DNA of 64,000 nucleotides from a bacterium (GTDB lineage Bacteria; SZUA-79; Acidulodesulfobacterales; Acidulodesulfobacteraceae). Where the stretch lies: positions 61,170-125,169 of the forward strand of contig JAJYRF010000001.1 in the NCBI GenBank assembly GCA_021794255.1, in the 5' to 3' direction. Within the stretch, counting starts at the first letter, position 1. Each line of letters starts with the position of its first letter. The position numbers and the translations under genes were made by a program. Below, in pieces: positions 37,746 to 46,160 of this stretch. Below the pieces are notes generated by a model that was not told the origin of the DNA, made no database searches, and worked only from the letters and a program-made list of their open reading frames with translations.

Positions 37746-38945
37746 ATGTCTGAATACAAAGATTTTCTTATAGAAGTCGATGATTTTGCCGTTAATATTG
37801 GCCCGCAGCATCCCAGTACGCATGGTGTTTTAAGAATCCTTGTGAAATTAGACGGGGAGACTGTAATAAACGCCGAGCCTATTATTGGTTATATTCATAC
37901 AGGTATGGAAAAATTTGCAGAATTTAGGACATATCACCAAGCTGAGACTATCACCGATAGAATGGACTATGTTTCAGGAACATCCAATAATCTAGGGTAT
38001 ATACTTGCTGTTGAAAAATTATGCGGAGTAAAGCCGCCTAAAAAAGCCGAATATGTAAGAGTTATTCTTGCTGAATTAACAAGGATAAGTTCTCATTTAG
38101 TTTGGCTTGCAACACATGCCGTTGATTTAGGAGCATTAACAGAATTTTTATACTGTTTTCGTGAAAGAGAACTTATACTTGATATTATTGAAACAATGAC
38201 AGGCTCAAGGATGACCCCTTCTTTTTTTAGAGTCGGCGGTATTGCGATGGATGTTCATCAGGACTTTATAGATAAAATACGTGATTTCATTAAAATATTT
38301 CCCGAAAAAATCATCGAATATGAGGCGCTGCTTACTAAAAATAAAATATGGCTTGAAAGAACTAAAAATATAGGAGTGATTTCAGCTGAAGATGCTGTAA
38401 GTTTTGCTTTTACAGGTCCTAATTTAAGAGGCAGCGGATTAAAATGCGATATTAGGAAAGATAACCCTTATTCAAGTTATGAAGATTTTGACTTTGATAT
38501 TCCCGTGGGCGATAGCGGCGATGTTTATGACCGTTATTTAGTTAGAATAGAAGAAATGAGGCAAAGTTTTAAGATTGTCGTTCAAGCAGTTGAAAATATT
38601 CCCGAAGGAGAGTATTTAAGTTACGATGAGTACCCGCAGTATGTTATACCTCCTAAAAAAAGAGCTCTAACTACTATGGAGGGCATGATATCACTGTTTA
38701 AATACGGTATGGATGGAATAAAACCGCCTAAAGGAGAAGCTTATGTTTCTATTGAAAATCCCCGCGGAGAGTTAGGTTACTATATAGTTTCTGACGGTTC
38801 TGCTTTTCCATATAGAATGCGGGTTAGACCTCCGTCTTTTTGCAGTATTAGCGCAATATGCAAAATGTGCACAGGGTCTTTGCTTGCCGACCTTGTTTCA
38901 ATTATAGGCAGTATTGATTTTTTATTAGGGGAAAGCGATAGGTAA
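37746..38945 (+). CDS. nuoD: Complex I subunit D (49 kDa)
   Basis: Forms most of the quinone-binding pocket with NuoB. The N-terminal NIGPQHPSTHGVLRI holds the quinone-site His, followed by GYIHTGMEKFAE and later GSGLKCDIRKDNPYSSY. The C-terminal segment is RPPSFCSISAIC. The 399-residue length is standard. Its stop codon lies in the first unit of a 19-bp tandem repeat. Confidence 0.97.
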   Translation: MSEYKDFLIEVDDFAVNIGPQHPSTHGVLRILVKLDGETVINAEPIIGYIHTGMEKFAEFRTYHQAETITDRMDYVSGTSNNLGYILAVEKLCGVKPPKKAEYVRVILAELTRISSHLVWLATHAVDLGALTEFLYCFRERELILDIIETMTGSRMTPSFFRVGGIAMDVHQDFIDKIRDFIKIFPEKIIEYEALLTKNKIWLERTKNIGVISAEDAVSFAFTGPNLRGSGLKCDIRKDNPYSSYEDFDFDIPVGDSGDVYDRYLVRIEEMRQSFKIVVQAVENIPEGEYLSYDEYPQYVIPPKKRALTTMEGMISLFKYGMDGIKPPKGEAYVSIENPRGELGYYIVSDGSAFPYRMRVRPPSFCSISAICKMCTGSLLADLVSIIGSIDFLLGESDR

Positions 38946-38992
38946 GATAAGATAGATAATATAAGATAAGATAGATAATATAAGATAAGATA
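38943..38992 (+). repeat. 19-bp tandem repeat, about 2.6 copies, after nuoD
   Basis: The unit begins TAAGATAAGATAGATAATA; two perfect copies (38943-38961, 38962-38980) and a partial third. It starts on the nuoD stop codon and ends 39 bases before the next gene. Confidence 0.9.
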
Positions 38993-39031
38993 AAAAAAAT
39001 TAATTTTTTAATGAAATTATTTTAACAAAAT

Positions 39032-40936
39032 ATGAAATTAATTAATAAAATTAGTCCAAAGTTAGATCTTTCACACTTTAAAAGATCAGGTCATAATGAA
39101 ATATCCTCTATACTTAATTGGAATGGTATAGTTTTGCTTGATGACAAGGATAATAAAGTTGATCTGGCAAGGTGTTATATGCAGGAGCTTCAAAAGATTT
39201 CCTGCGGTGTTTGCACACCATGCATGATTGGAACTTCAGTTGCTTCAGATATTCTTGAACATATATGTAACGGACGCGCTATTTTAGAAGATTTAGATAG
39301 ATTAAGGAATCAATGCGATTGGATTTTATCGTCTTCTAAGTGTACTGTGGGGAATATGGGACCATTGGTTGTCACAGAACTAATAGATAATTATAGAGAA
39401 GATTTTGAAAAAGCTATAACAAATAAAGAAATTATACCAAAAGGAGATTATATAGCTCATGTAACCGCTCCATGTATTAACGGCTGTCCATCCAAACTTG
39501 ATATTCCAAACTGGATTGAAAGAGTTAGAGACGGCAGATTTGAAGATGCTCTTGAATCCGCCAGAAGAAGTACTCCTTTAGCCGGGATTTTAGGAAGAAG
39601 CTGCTTTCATCCATGTCAGGATAATTGTCGAAGAGCAAATGTAGATGAACCCATTCAGATATGTTTGATTAGAAGATTTGCCGCCGATAATGAATTTTAT
39701 TCTAATATTAAGCCAAAGTTCACAATTAAAGATAATGGAATTAAAGTAGCAATTGTAGGATCAGGTCCAGCCAGTTTGAGCTGTGCGTATTATTTGCGTT
39801 TAATGGGTTATAAGCCTGTTATATTTGAAGCGTTACCTGTGTTGGGCGGCATGATGAACGTCGGCATTCCAAAGTTCAGACTGCCGCAAGAATTCTTAGA
39901 TAAAGAAATTAATTATATTCTTTCCACAGGAATTGATTATAAATTAAATCAAAGGCTTGGAACGGATTTTAAGATACAGGATCTTTTTGAACAAAATTTT
40001 AAAGCTGTTTTTATTGCAGTCGGCGCTCATAAAGGGCAAAATATTGGTTTACCCGGAGAAAACGACAATCTTAAAGGTTTTTATGAAGGGGTTAAGTTCT
40101 TACGCGATGTTACACTTGGAAATAAAATAGACATCAGTAATAAAGTTATAATAGAAGGTGGCGGCAATGTTGCTATAGATTGCTGCAGGACTGCGATTAG
40201 ATTAGGGTTTAAGGAAGTTATAGTTGTATATAGAAGATCTAGAGAGCAGATGCCGGCGGCGGACTATGAGATTGATCCTGCCATTAAAGAAGGTGTTAAA
40301 TTTGAATTTTTGACCAATCCTATAAGCATTATTCAAGAAAATGGAGTCGTTAAAGGAGTAAAATGCATAAAGATGAAGCTTGGAGATCCAGATGAAAGCG
40401 GAAGGAGAAGTCCTGTTGAATTGGAGGGGTCCGATTTTGATATTGAATGTGATTCATTTATTATGGCAGTCGGGCAGGTTCCCGATTTTGATTTTTTGAA
40501 AGATACGCCGCAGATTAAAACAAATAAAGGTAAAACAATAATAGCAGACAAATTTACGCATATGACCGATATGCCGGGAGTATTTGTTGGAGGCGATGCA
40601 TTTACAGGTCCTATTAGCATAGTTGATTCAAATCGTGATGGTAAAAATGCCGCAAGAAGAATAGATCAATATATAAGAACAGGTTCATTTGAAGCAACCG
40701 ACGATTGTCTTTTTGAATATTTTTTTGAAGAGATTGGCGTTTATGATAAAAAAGAGGTTATAGATTATACTGATTTCCCAAAGGGAAATCTTGCAGCTAA
40801 ACAGGTGGAGGAACCAGTTGAAAAGCTTATCAATAATTTTACGGAGATTGATAAGGGTTTAACAAGCGATGATGTTATTTATGAAGCTACAAGGTGTATG
40901 AGGTGTTATTTTCTTATGCTTGTAAAATTTGAATAA
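39032..40936 (+). CDS. NuoF C-terminal Fe-S segment fused to a GltD-like FAD/NAD(P)H oxidoreductase (alternative complex I input subunit)
   Basis: Residues about 25-125 match only the end of NuoF: the SLBB edge, then SCGVCTPC (Cys 58, 61, 64) and a fourth Cys near 104, the cluster N3 ligands. The FMN- and NADH-binding domains of NuoF are absent. Residues about 145-634 match the small subunit of glutamate synthase (GltD): CINGCPSKLDIPNW and CFHPCQDNCRR for Fe-S clusters, an FAD site VAIVGSGPASLSCAYYL, and a second Rossmann site GGGNVAIDCCRTAIRLG with VYRRSREQMPA, whose arginines suggest NADPH. It sits exactly where nuoE-nuoF would be. It probably feeds electrons to NuoG from NAD(P)H; ferredoxin as a donor is the alternative. 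Confidence 0.85.
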   Translation: MKLINKISPKLDLSHFKRSGHNEISSILNWNGIVLLDDKDNKVDLARCYMQELQKISCGVCTPCMIGTSVASDILEHICNGRAILEDLDRLRNQCDWILSSSKCTVGNMGPLVVTELIDNYREDFEKAITNKEIIPKGDYIAHVTAPCINGCPSKLDIPNWIERVRDGRFEDALESARRSTPLAGILGRSCFHPCQDNCRRANVDEPIQICLIRRFAADNEFYSNIKPKFTIKDNGIKVAIVGSGPASLSCAYYLRLMGYKPVIFEALPVLGGMMNVGIPKFRLPQEFLDKEINYILSTGIDYKLNQRLGTDFKIQDLFEQNFKAVFIAVGAHKGQNIGLPGENDNLKGFYEGVKFLRDVTLGNKIDISNKVIIEGGGNVAIDCCRTAIRLGFKEVIVVYRRSREQMPAADYEIDPAIKEGVKFEFLTNPISIIQENGVVKGVKCIKMKLGDPDESGRRSPVELEGSDFDIECDSFIMAVGQVPDFDFLKDTPQIKTNKGKTIIADKFTHMTDMPGVFVGGDAFTGPISIVDSNRDGKNAARRIDQYIRTGSFEATDDCLFEYFFEEIGVYDKKEVIDYTDFPKGNLAAKQVEEPVEKLINNFTEIDKGLTSDDVIYEATRCMRCYFLMLVKFE

Positions 40937-41127
40937 AATTTTAAGATAATTATTAGTCAAAACGGTTGTATTAAATATTATATGTTTGTAAGTGTTCATT
41001 TTTATTAATTATTAAGTTTGTTTTATAATTTACTTTATTTTTTTGTATTATTTTTTAATTTTATATATATAATAAATAATAATATTTTTTGATTTATATT
41101 TCTTGAATATATTAGGGATTAAAACAA

Positions 41128-43251
41128 GTGGATATTGAAATTACAATAAACGGCAAAAAAATAATTACTAAATCAGGTCTCACTATTCTTGAGGCCGCGT
41201 CTCAAGCTGGTATAAAAATTCCTGTTTTATGTTATTTGAAACGGCTTAAACCGATTGGTTCTTGTAGAATATGTGTGGTTGAGGTTAAGGGGGTTAAAAA
41301 TCCTCTTCCATCTTGCGTTGCAAAAGTAAAAGAAGGCTATGAAATCTTAACTGATACCGAAAAAGTATGGAATATAAGGAAAGAAGTATTGTCGCATCTT
41401 TTATTAGACCATCCTCTTGATTGTCCTGTTTGTGATAAATCGGGCGAATGCAGTTTGCAGGATCTTTCATTCGAATTTGGGCTTACGATTCAGCAAAATA
41501 AAAAGGTATTTCCCGATAGAACGCATATATTTAAAAGCGATCTTATTGAGTATATGGCGACAAGGTGCGTGTTATGTTCAAGATGTATAAGAGTATGTAC
41601 CGATATGTACGGAAATCCGTTTTTCCAAATCAAAGACAAAGGATTTAATGCTTATATCGGCTTAAAAGGTGACGATAAATTAGAAACGGGTTCTACTCCG
41701 TCCGAGAACTGTTCCTTTATGGAAATTCAGCAAGATGTTGAGTATTTAGATTGTTATTATTGCGGAAATTGCATAGAAGTTTGTCCTGTCGGTGCATTAA
41801 TTTCAAAGCCGTCTAAGTTTAAAGAAAGATACTGGCAAGTATCGCCGTTTTCCTCTATTTGCGATAAGTGTTCCGCCGCTTGCAGAATAGAGTTCTATAG
41901 ATATGCCCAAACAGAAACCTTAGTTAGAACCGATGCATTATACGGCGGCTATCTTTGCAAAGATGGTTTTTTTTATGAATCAATAGGCAAAAATGAGAAT
42001 AGTGATTATTATGTTCAATTTCCAATGATCAAAAAGAAATCAAAAGCTGAAGAATGTACTTATGGCGAGGCTTTAGATCAATTTAATTCAAGGTTTAAAA
42101 ATATTAATACCGTAACCTGCAGTATAGCGGATAAAACCGCAATTCTTGTATCTCCATCCGTTTCTATGGCTGATGGATTCATAATTTCTAAATTTGCCAA
42201 AGAGCTATTAAATCCGCTTGGTTTTGATATTGACCAATCTTCGCTATATTTAAATAATTTTTTACATTTTAAAGAAATATTTAAATCTGAAGAAGATTTT
42301 GATATTAAAGCAATTCAAAATTCTGAAATTATTTTTTACATAGGGTCTATTGAAAACGCGATTCCTTATGTCGCTTATAATATAATGAAAAACCACAGAG
42401 AACACGGCGGCAAATTAATTTTAATAAATATTTTGAGATCGACGGATAAAATAAATTCATTTTCAAGGTTTGAAGACATAGCCTCATTTAAGTTTGATGT
42501 AAAAATTGAAGAAATGCGTTCTTATGTAGATAAATTCAGACATAATATGTATAATCATAATTTCAAAAAAAAAGATATTGTTATAGATTCTATTCTTAAC
42601 TCTAATACAATATCGGTAATTCTCGGCGATTGTCTTTCGTCTTCGTTAGACTTATACAAAGATCTTCTAATTATTAAAGAAATTGTTGAATTCCTTAGAG
42701 ATGAACAAAAAATTGTTTACGTTTATCCGCTTATAAAACCTTTTAATTATAGAGGACTTAATTTTGCAGGGGTTATGCCCGGAAAAGATATGCTGCCGTT
42801 TGAAGGCATTATTCAGGCAATTGAAAAAGGAGATATTAAAAATTTAATTTATTTTGGCGATTATGAAGAAAAAGATAGAATTATAAAATTGACAAAACAT
42901 GTTTCAGATCTAGAAATGCTTATTGTTTTTTCATCTAAAAAAAATAAATTAGTACAATTCGCCGATATCGTTTTTCCTATTTTTGATTTTCTTGAAGAAA
43001 AGGATAGTTTCTATGAAAATTTTGAAGGAAGGATTATTAATGTAAATAATGAATTTCACATTGGAGGATACAGGAATAGCATTTCAACTATTTTATCAGA
43101 CCTCGCATCTAAGCTTGGTGTTTACTTCAATGTTGAAGATGAACTTGATAAATTCGTCGAATTAATTAAATCAAAAAATATAACCTATCATAATAAAATA
43201 AAAGCAAGAAGCAAGTTTTATTATAATGATAGAACGAAAATATATTATTAG
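41128..43251 (+). CDS. nuoG: Complex I subunit G (75 kDa, Fe-S)
   Basis: Carries the electron wire from the input module towards NuoI. The N-terminal 2Fe-2S ligands are in VLCYLKRLKPIGSCRICVVE and a later PSC. The His/Cys3 site HPLDCPVCDKSGEC and the paired 4Fe-4S ligands CVLCSRCIRVC and CYYCGNCIEVCPVG follow. The extra N7-type site CDKCSAACRI is also present. A shortened molybdopterin-oxidoreductase-like domain fills the rest. It is 707 residues long, at the short end for NuoG. The start is GTG. Confidence 0.94.
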   Translation: MDIEITINGKKIITKSGLTILEAASQAGIKIPVLCYLKRLKPIGSCRICVVEVKGVKNPLPSCVAKVKEGYEILTDTEKVWNIRKEVLSHLLLDHPLDCPVCDKSGECSLQDLSFEFGLTIQQNKKVFPDRTHIFKSDLIEYMATRCVLCSRCIRVCTDMYGNPFFQIKDKGFNAYIGLKGDDKLETGSTPSENCSFMEIQQDVEYLDCYYCGNCIEVCPVGALISKPSKFKERYWQVSPFSSICDKCSAACRIEFYRYAQTETLVRTDALYGGYLCKDGFFYESIGKNENSDYYVQFPMIKKKSKAEECTYGEALDQFNSRFKNINTVTCSIADKTAILVSPSVSMADGFIISKFAKELLNPLGFDIDQSSLYLNNFLHFKEIFKSEEDFDIKAIQNSEIIFYIGSIENAIPYVAYNIMKNHREHGGKLILINILRSTDKINSFSRFEDIASFKFDVKIEEMRSYVDKFRHNMYNHNFKKKDIVIDSILNSNTISVILGDCLSSSLDLYKDLLIIKEIVEFLRDEQKIVYVYPLIKPFNYRGLNFAGVMPGKDMLPFEGIIQAIEKGDIKNLIYFGDYEEKDRIIKLTKHVSDLEMLIVFSSKKNKLVQFADIVFPIFDFLEEKDSFYENFEGRIINVNNEFHIGGYRNSISTILSDLASKLGVYFNVEDELDKFVELIKSKNITYHNKIKARSKFYYNDRTKIYY

Positions 43252-43400
43252 TTATTTATATTATTAGTTATTTAAATTATTAGTTATTTAAATTATTAGT
43301 TATTTAAATTATTAGTTATTTAAATTATTAGTTATTTATATTATTAGTTATTTATATTATTAGTTATTTATATTATTAGTTATTTATTATTAGTTATTTA
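43247..43400 (+). repeat. 16-bp minisatellite, about 10 copies, between nuoG and nuoH
   Basis: The core ATTAGTTATTTA recurs at 43247, 43263, 43279, 43295, 43311, 43327, 43343, 43359, 43375 and 43389; the period is 16 bases, except 14 for the last. The variable tail is AATT or TATT. The first unit holds the nuoG stop codon. Confidence 0.95.
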
Positions 43401-43449
43401 AATGTTATTTAAATTTTAATTATATATAAAAATTATAAATTATTAAATC

Positions 43450-44436
43450 ATGATTTTTTGGCTCATTACAACATTGGTTAAAATATTGATTGTGTTTGGT
43501 GTTTTGCTTTTAGCTGCAGCTTACTTAACCCTTTTAGAACGCAAAGTCGCAGCCAGAATTCAAAATAGATTAGGGCCTATGGAAGCCGGTTTTCACGGAC
43601 TGCTTCAACCTATAGCAGATGGAATAAAGCTGTTTTTTAAAGAAGATATTATACCTGCGGATGCAAATAAAATATTATTTGTTCTTGCGCCTATTATTGT
43701 AGTTATTCCAGCTTTAGTAACATTTGCGGTTATTCCATTTGGCGCTCCGATAAAAATATTTGGACATATTGTTCCGCTTCAAATTACAAATGTTAATATA
43801 GGAATATTATTTATTTTAGCGTTTTCGTCGTTGGGAATATACGGAGTGGTAATCGGAGGATGGGCATCAAACAGTAAGTATTCATTACTGGGAGCTATAA
43901 GAACTGCCGCTCAGATGATAAGCTACGAGCTCTCCCTTGTTCTTTCAATAGTCGGCGTAATTATGATAGCAGGAAATTTAAGCTTAGCGCAAATAGTTTC
44001 TTCTCAGGCGCATATGTGGTTTATTGTCTATCAGCCGATCGGATTTTTAATTTACTTAATTGCTTCAACGGCTGAAATGAACAGGGTTCCTTTTGATCTT
44101 GGCGAAGCGGAAGGAGAATTAGTTGCAGGTTTCCATACGGAATATTCAAGCATGAAATTTGCATTTTATTTTATTGGGGAATATGCTCAAATAGTTGTTA
44201 ATGCCGCAATTATTACCACACTGTTTTTAGGAGGATGGGAAGGACCTTTTCTTCCGTCGGTGTTATGGTTTGTAATAAAAGTTTTTTTTGTAATACTTAT
44301 TTATCTCTGGTTTAGATGGACTTATCCGCGGCTAAGATACGACGAACTTATGGATCTAGGTTGGAAAATTTTGCTTCCTTTATCATTAGCTAATATTGTA
44401 ATAACAGGGTTTATAATGATTTTATTAGGAAAATAA
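43450..44436 (+). CDS. nuoH: Complex I subunit H
   Basis: Membrane subunit next to the quinone tunnel. Eight or so helices are visible. The conserved loop LERKVAARIQNRLGPMEAG lies after helix 1, with STAEMNRVPFDLGEAEGELVAG in the middle and FRWTYPRLRYDELM near the C-terminus. The 328-residue length is normal. It starts 49 bases past the minisatellite. Confidence 0.96.
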   Translation: MIFWLITTLVKILIVFGVLLLAAAYLTLLERKVAARIQNRLGPMEAGFHGLLQPIADGIKLFFKEDIIPADANKILFVLAPIIVVIPALVTFAVIPFGAPIKIFGHIVPLQITNVNIGILFILAFSSLGIYGVVIGGWASNSKYSLLGAIRTAAQMISYELSLVLSIVGVIMIAGNLSLAQIVSSQAHMWFIVYQPIGFLIYLIASTAEMNRVPFDLGEAEGELVAGFHTEYSSMKFAFYFIGEYAQIVVNAAIITTLFLGGWEGPFLPSVLWFVIKVFFVILIYLWFRWTYPRLRYDELMDLGWKILLPLSLANIVITGFIMILLGK

Positions 44437-44533
44437 TAAAATATATATAATGATATATGAGATTTAAAATTAACGTTTAAGAAATAGAACAAATTATATT
44501 TATATTATAATATAAAAAATTATTTATAATATT

Positions 44534-45055
44534 ATGGATACTAAAAAAGAAGAAAATTCATTAATATTGATATCAAAAAATTTACTTATAGGTTTAAAAA
44601 CTACTATAATTACATTTTTTCAAAAACCTGTAACATTTCAGTATCCAAGGGAAAGACTCAGATTGGCTGAACGGTTTAGAGGTGTCCCAAAACTTAATAT
44701 CAATAAAGATAATTCCTTAAGATGCGTGGCATGTATGTTGTGTCAGACGGTTTGTCCTTCAGAAGCTATCAAAATTAACGCAGGTTATGTAGATTACGGA
44801 AACGAACATGAACTTACCGAAAGACAAAAACGCAATCATAGTCTTGACGGTCTTGATAAATCTAAAAAGAATATTTACAATGACGGAAAAAGACATCCCG
44901 AATCATTTGAAATTGATTTATTGAGATGTATATGCTGCGGATATTGCGAAGAGATTTGTCCAGAAGAAGCAATTAGTATGTCCGACAAATTTGAATTTGG
45001 ATTTTATACTCGAGATGAAGGAATATTTGGAATAGATAAACTTATAAAACTTTAA
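44534..45055 (+). CDS. nuoI: Complex I subunit I (two 4Fe-4S clusters)
   Basis: Ferredoxin-like subunit with clusters N6a/N6b, linking NuoG to NuoB. The two motifs are CVACMLCQTVCPSEAI and CICCGYCEEICPEEAI. An amphipathic N-terminal region anchors it at the membrane. The linker between the clusters is slightly long and charged. It has 173 residues. Confidence 0.95.
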   Translation: MDTKKEENSLILISKNLLIGLKTTIITFFQKPVTFQYPRERLRLAERFRGVPKLNINKDNSLRCVACMLCQTVCPSEAIKINAGYVDYGNEHELTERQKRNHSLDGLDKSKKNIYNDGKRHPESFEIDLLRCICCGYCEEICPEEAISMSDKFEFGFYTRDEGIFGIDKLIKL

Positions 45056-45117
45056 TTTATAAAATTTATTATATTTATTGTAATTATTATACAATAAAGT
45101 AAATTTGCGAGGTTAAT

Positions 45118-45615
45118 TTGGAAGCGCTTTTTTATATTTTTTCAATCATTGCAATTTTTTCCGCGTTGATGGTAATATCGGTTAAGAATCCTTTAACCTC
45201 TGCGTTATACATTGTTTTGTGTTTTTTTGCACTTGCAGGATTTTATATAATTCTTAATATGCAATTTTTGGCTGCTATGCAAATTTTAGTTTATGCAGGC
45301 GCAATTGTTGTTCTTATAGTTTTAGTTGTTATGCTGCTTAATTTAGCTAAAACTAAAAGTGCTATTAAAGATTTTCATCAATTAATTATAGGTATAATAG
45401 CTATAGGATTATTGTTTTTAGAAGTTATATTATATCTTAACGCTGCAGGCGAGAAAAAACCCACGGGCATTTATACAAATGCAATAATCAATAAAGTAGG
45501 CAATACTCAAATAATAGGAGAATTTTTATTTACTAAATATGTTTTTCCGTTTGAGGTAGCTTCCATTTTGTTGTTGGTAGCAGTTATAGGCGCTTATATT
45601 TTTGCTAAAAAATAA
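45118..45615 (+). CDS. nuoJ: Complex I subunit J
   Basis: Membrane subunit with five predicted helices. The region LAAMQILVYAGAIVVLIVLVV holds the pi-bulge helix typical of NuoJ, and the C-terminal helix reads EVASILLLVAVIGAYIFAKK. The start is TTG, with CGAGG 5 bases upstream. It has 165 residues. Confidence 0.93.
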   Translation: MEALFYIFSIIAIFSALMVISVKNPLTSALYIVLCFFALAGFYIILNMQFLAAMQILVYAGAIVVLIVLVVMLLNLAKTKSAIKDFHQLIIGIIAIGLLFLEVILYLNAAGEKKPTGIYTNAIINKVGNTQIIGEFLFTKYVFPFEVASILLLVAVIGAYIFAKK

Positions 45616-45706
45616 ATTTAACATAAATTTAACTTATAAAATACAACATCAAATAACTAAAGAAATAAATTAAAATAATAAAAATTATAAATCGGAATCT
45701 AAAAAT

Positions 45707-46012
45707 ATGAATATAAATGTAAATGATTATTTAATAGTGGCAACAATTATATTTTGTATTGGCGCATTAGGTGTTCTAATAAGAAAAAATCTTATAACTA
45801 TTTTTTTAAGTTTAGAATTAATGTTTAATGCAGCAAATTTAGGCTTTGTTGCTGTTTCCGAACATTTAAATTTAATTAGCGGAGATATTTTTGTTATATT
45901 TATTATGGTTGTTGCCGCTGCCGAAGCAGCAATTTTGTTAGGGATTGCTATTGCTTTTTATAGAGAAAAAGGAACAATAAATATAGATAATGCAAATGAA
46001 TTAAAATTTTAA
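45707..46012 (+). CDS. nuoK: Complex I subunit K
   Basis: Small antiporter-like subunit with three membrane helices. The conserved acidic residues in LSLELMFNAANL (helix 2) and VAAAEAAILLGIAIA (helix 3) are in place for proton transfer. The 101-residue length is standard. Confidence 0.95.
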   Translation: MNINVNDYLIVATIIFCIGALGVLIRKNLITIFLSLELMFNAANLGFVAVSEHLNLISGDIFVIFIMVVAAAEAAILLGIAIAFYREKGTINIDNANELKF

Positions 46013-46160
46013 ATATTTTGATGTTTTTAAATTTATTTTAAAAATTTATACAATAAAAATAAATAATGATATTTTATAATTAAAATAGCGTATTTCAATA
46101 AAAATTTATTAAACAATTGATATAAAATTAATATAATTTTAAAAGGTATATTATATTACA

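Noticed and set aside
38943..39031. Hidden nuoE between nuoD and the fused NuoF/GltD gene
   Set aside because: Only 86 bases lie between the genes, mostly tandem repeat; no thioredoxin-like 2Fe-2S protein can fit.
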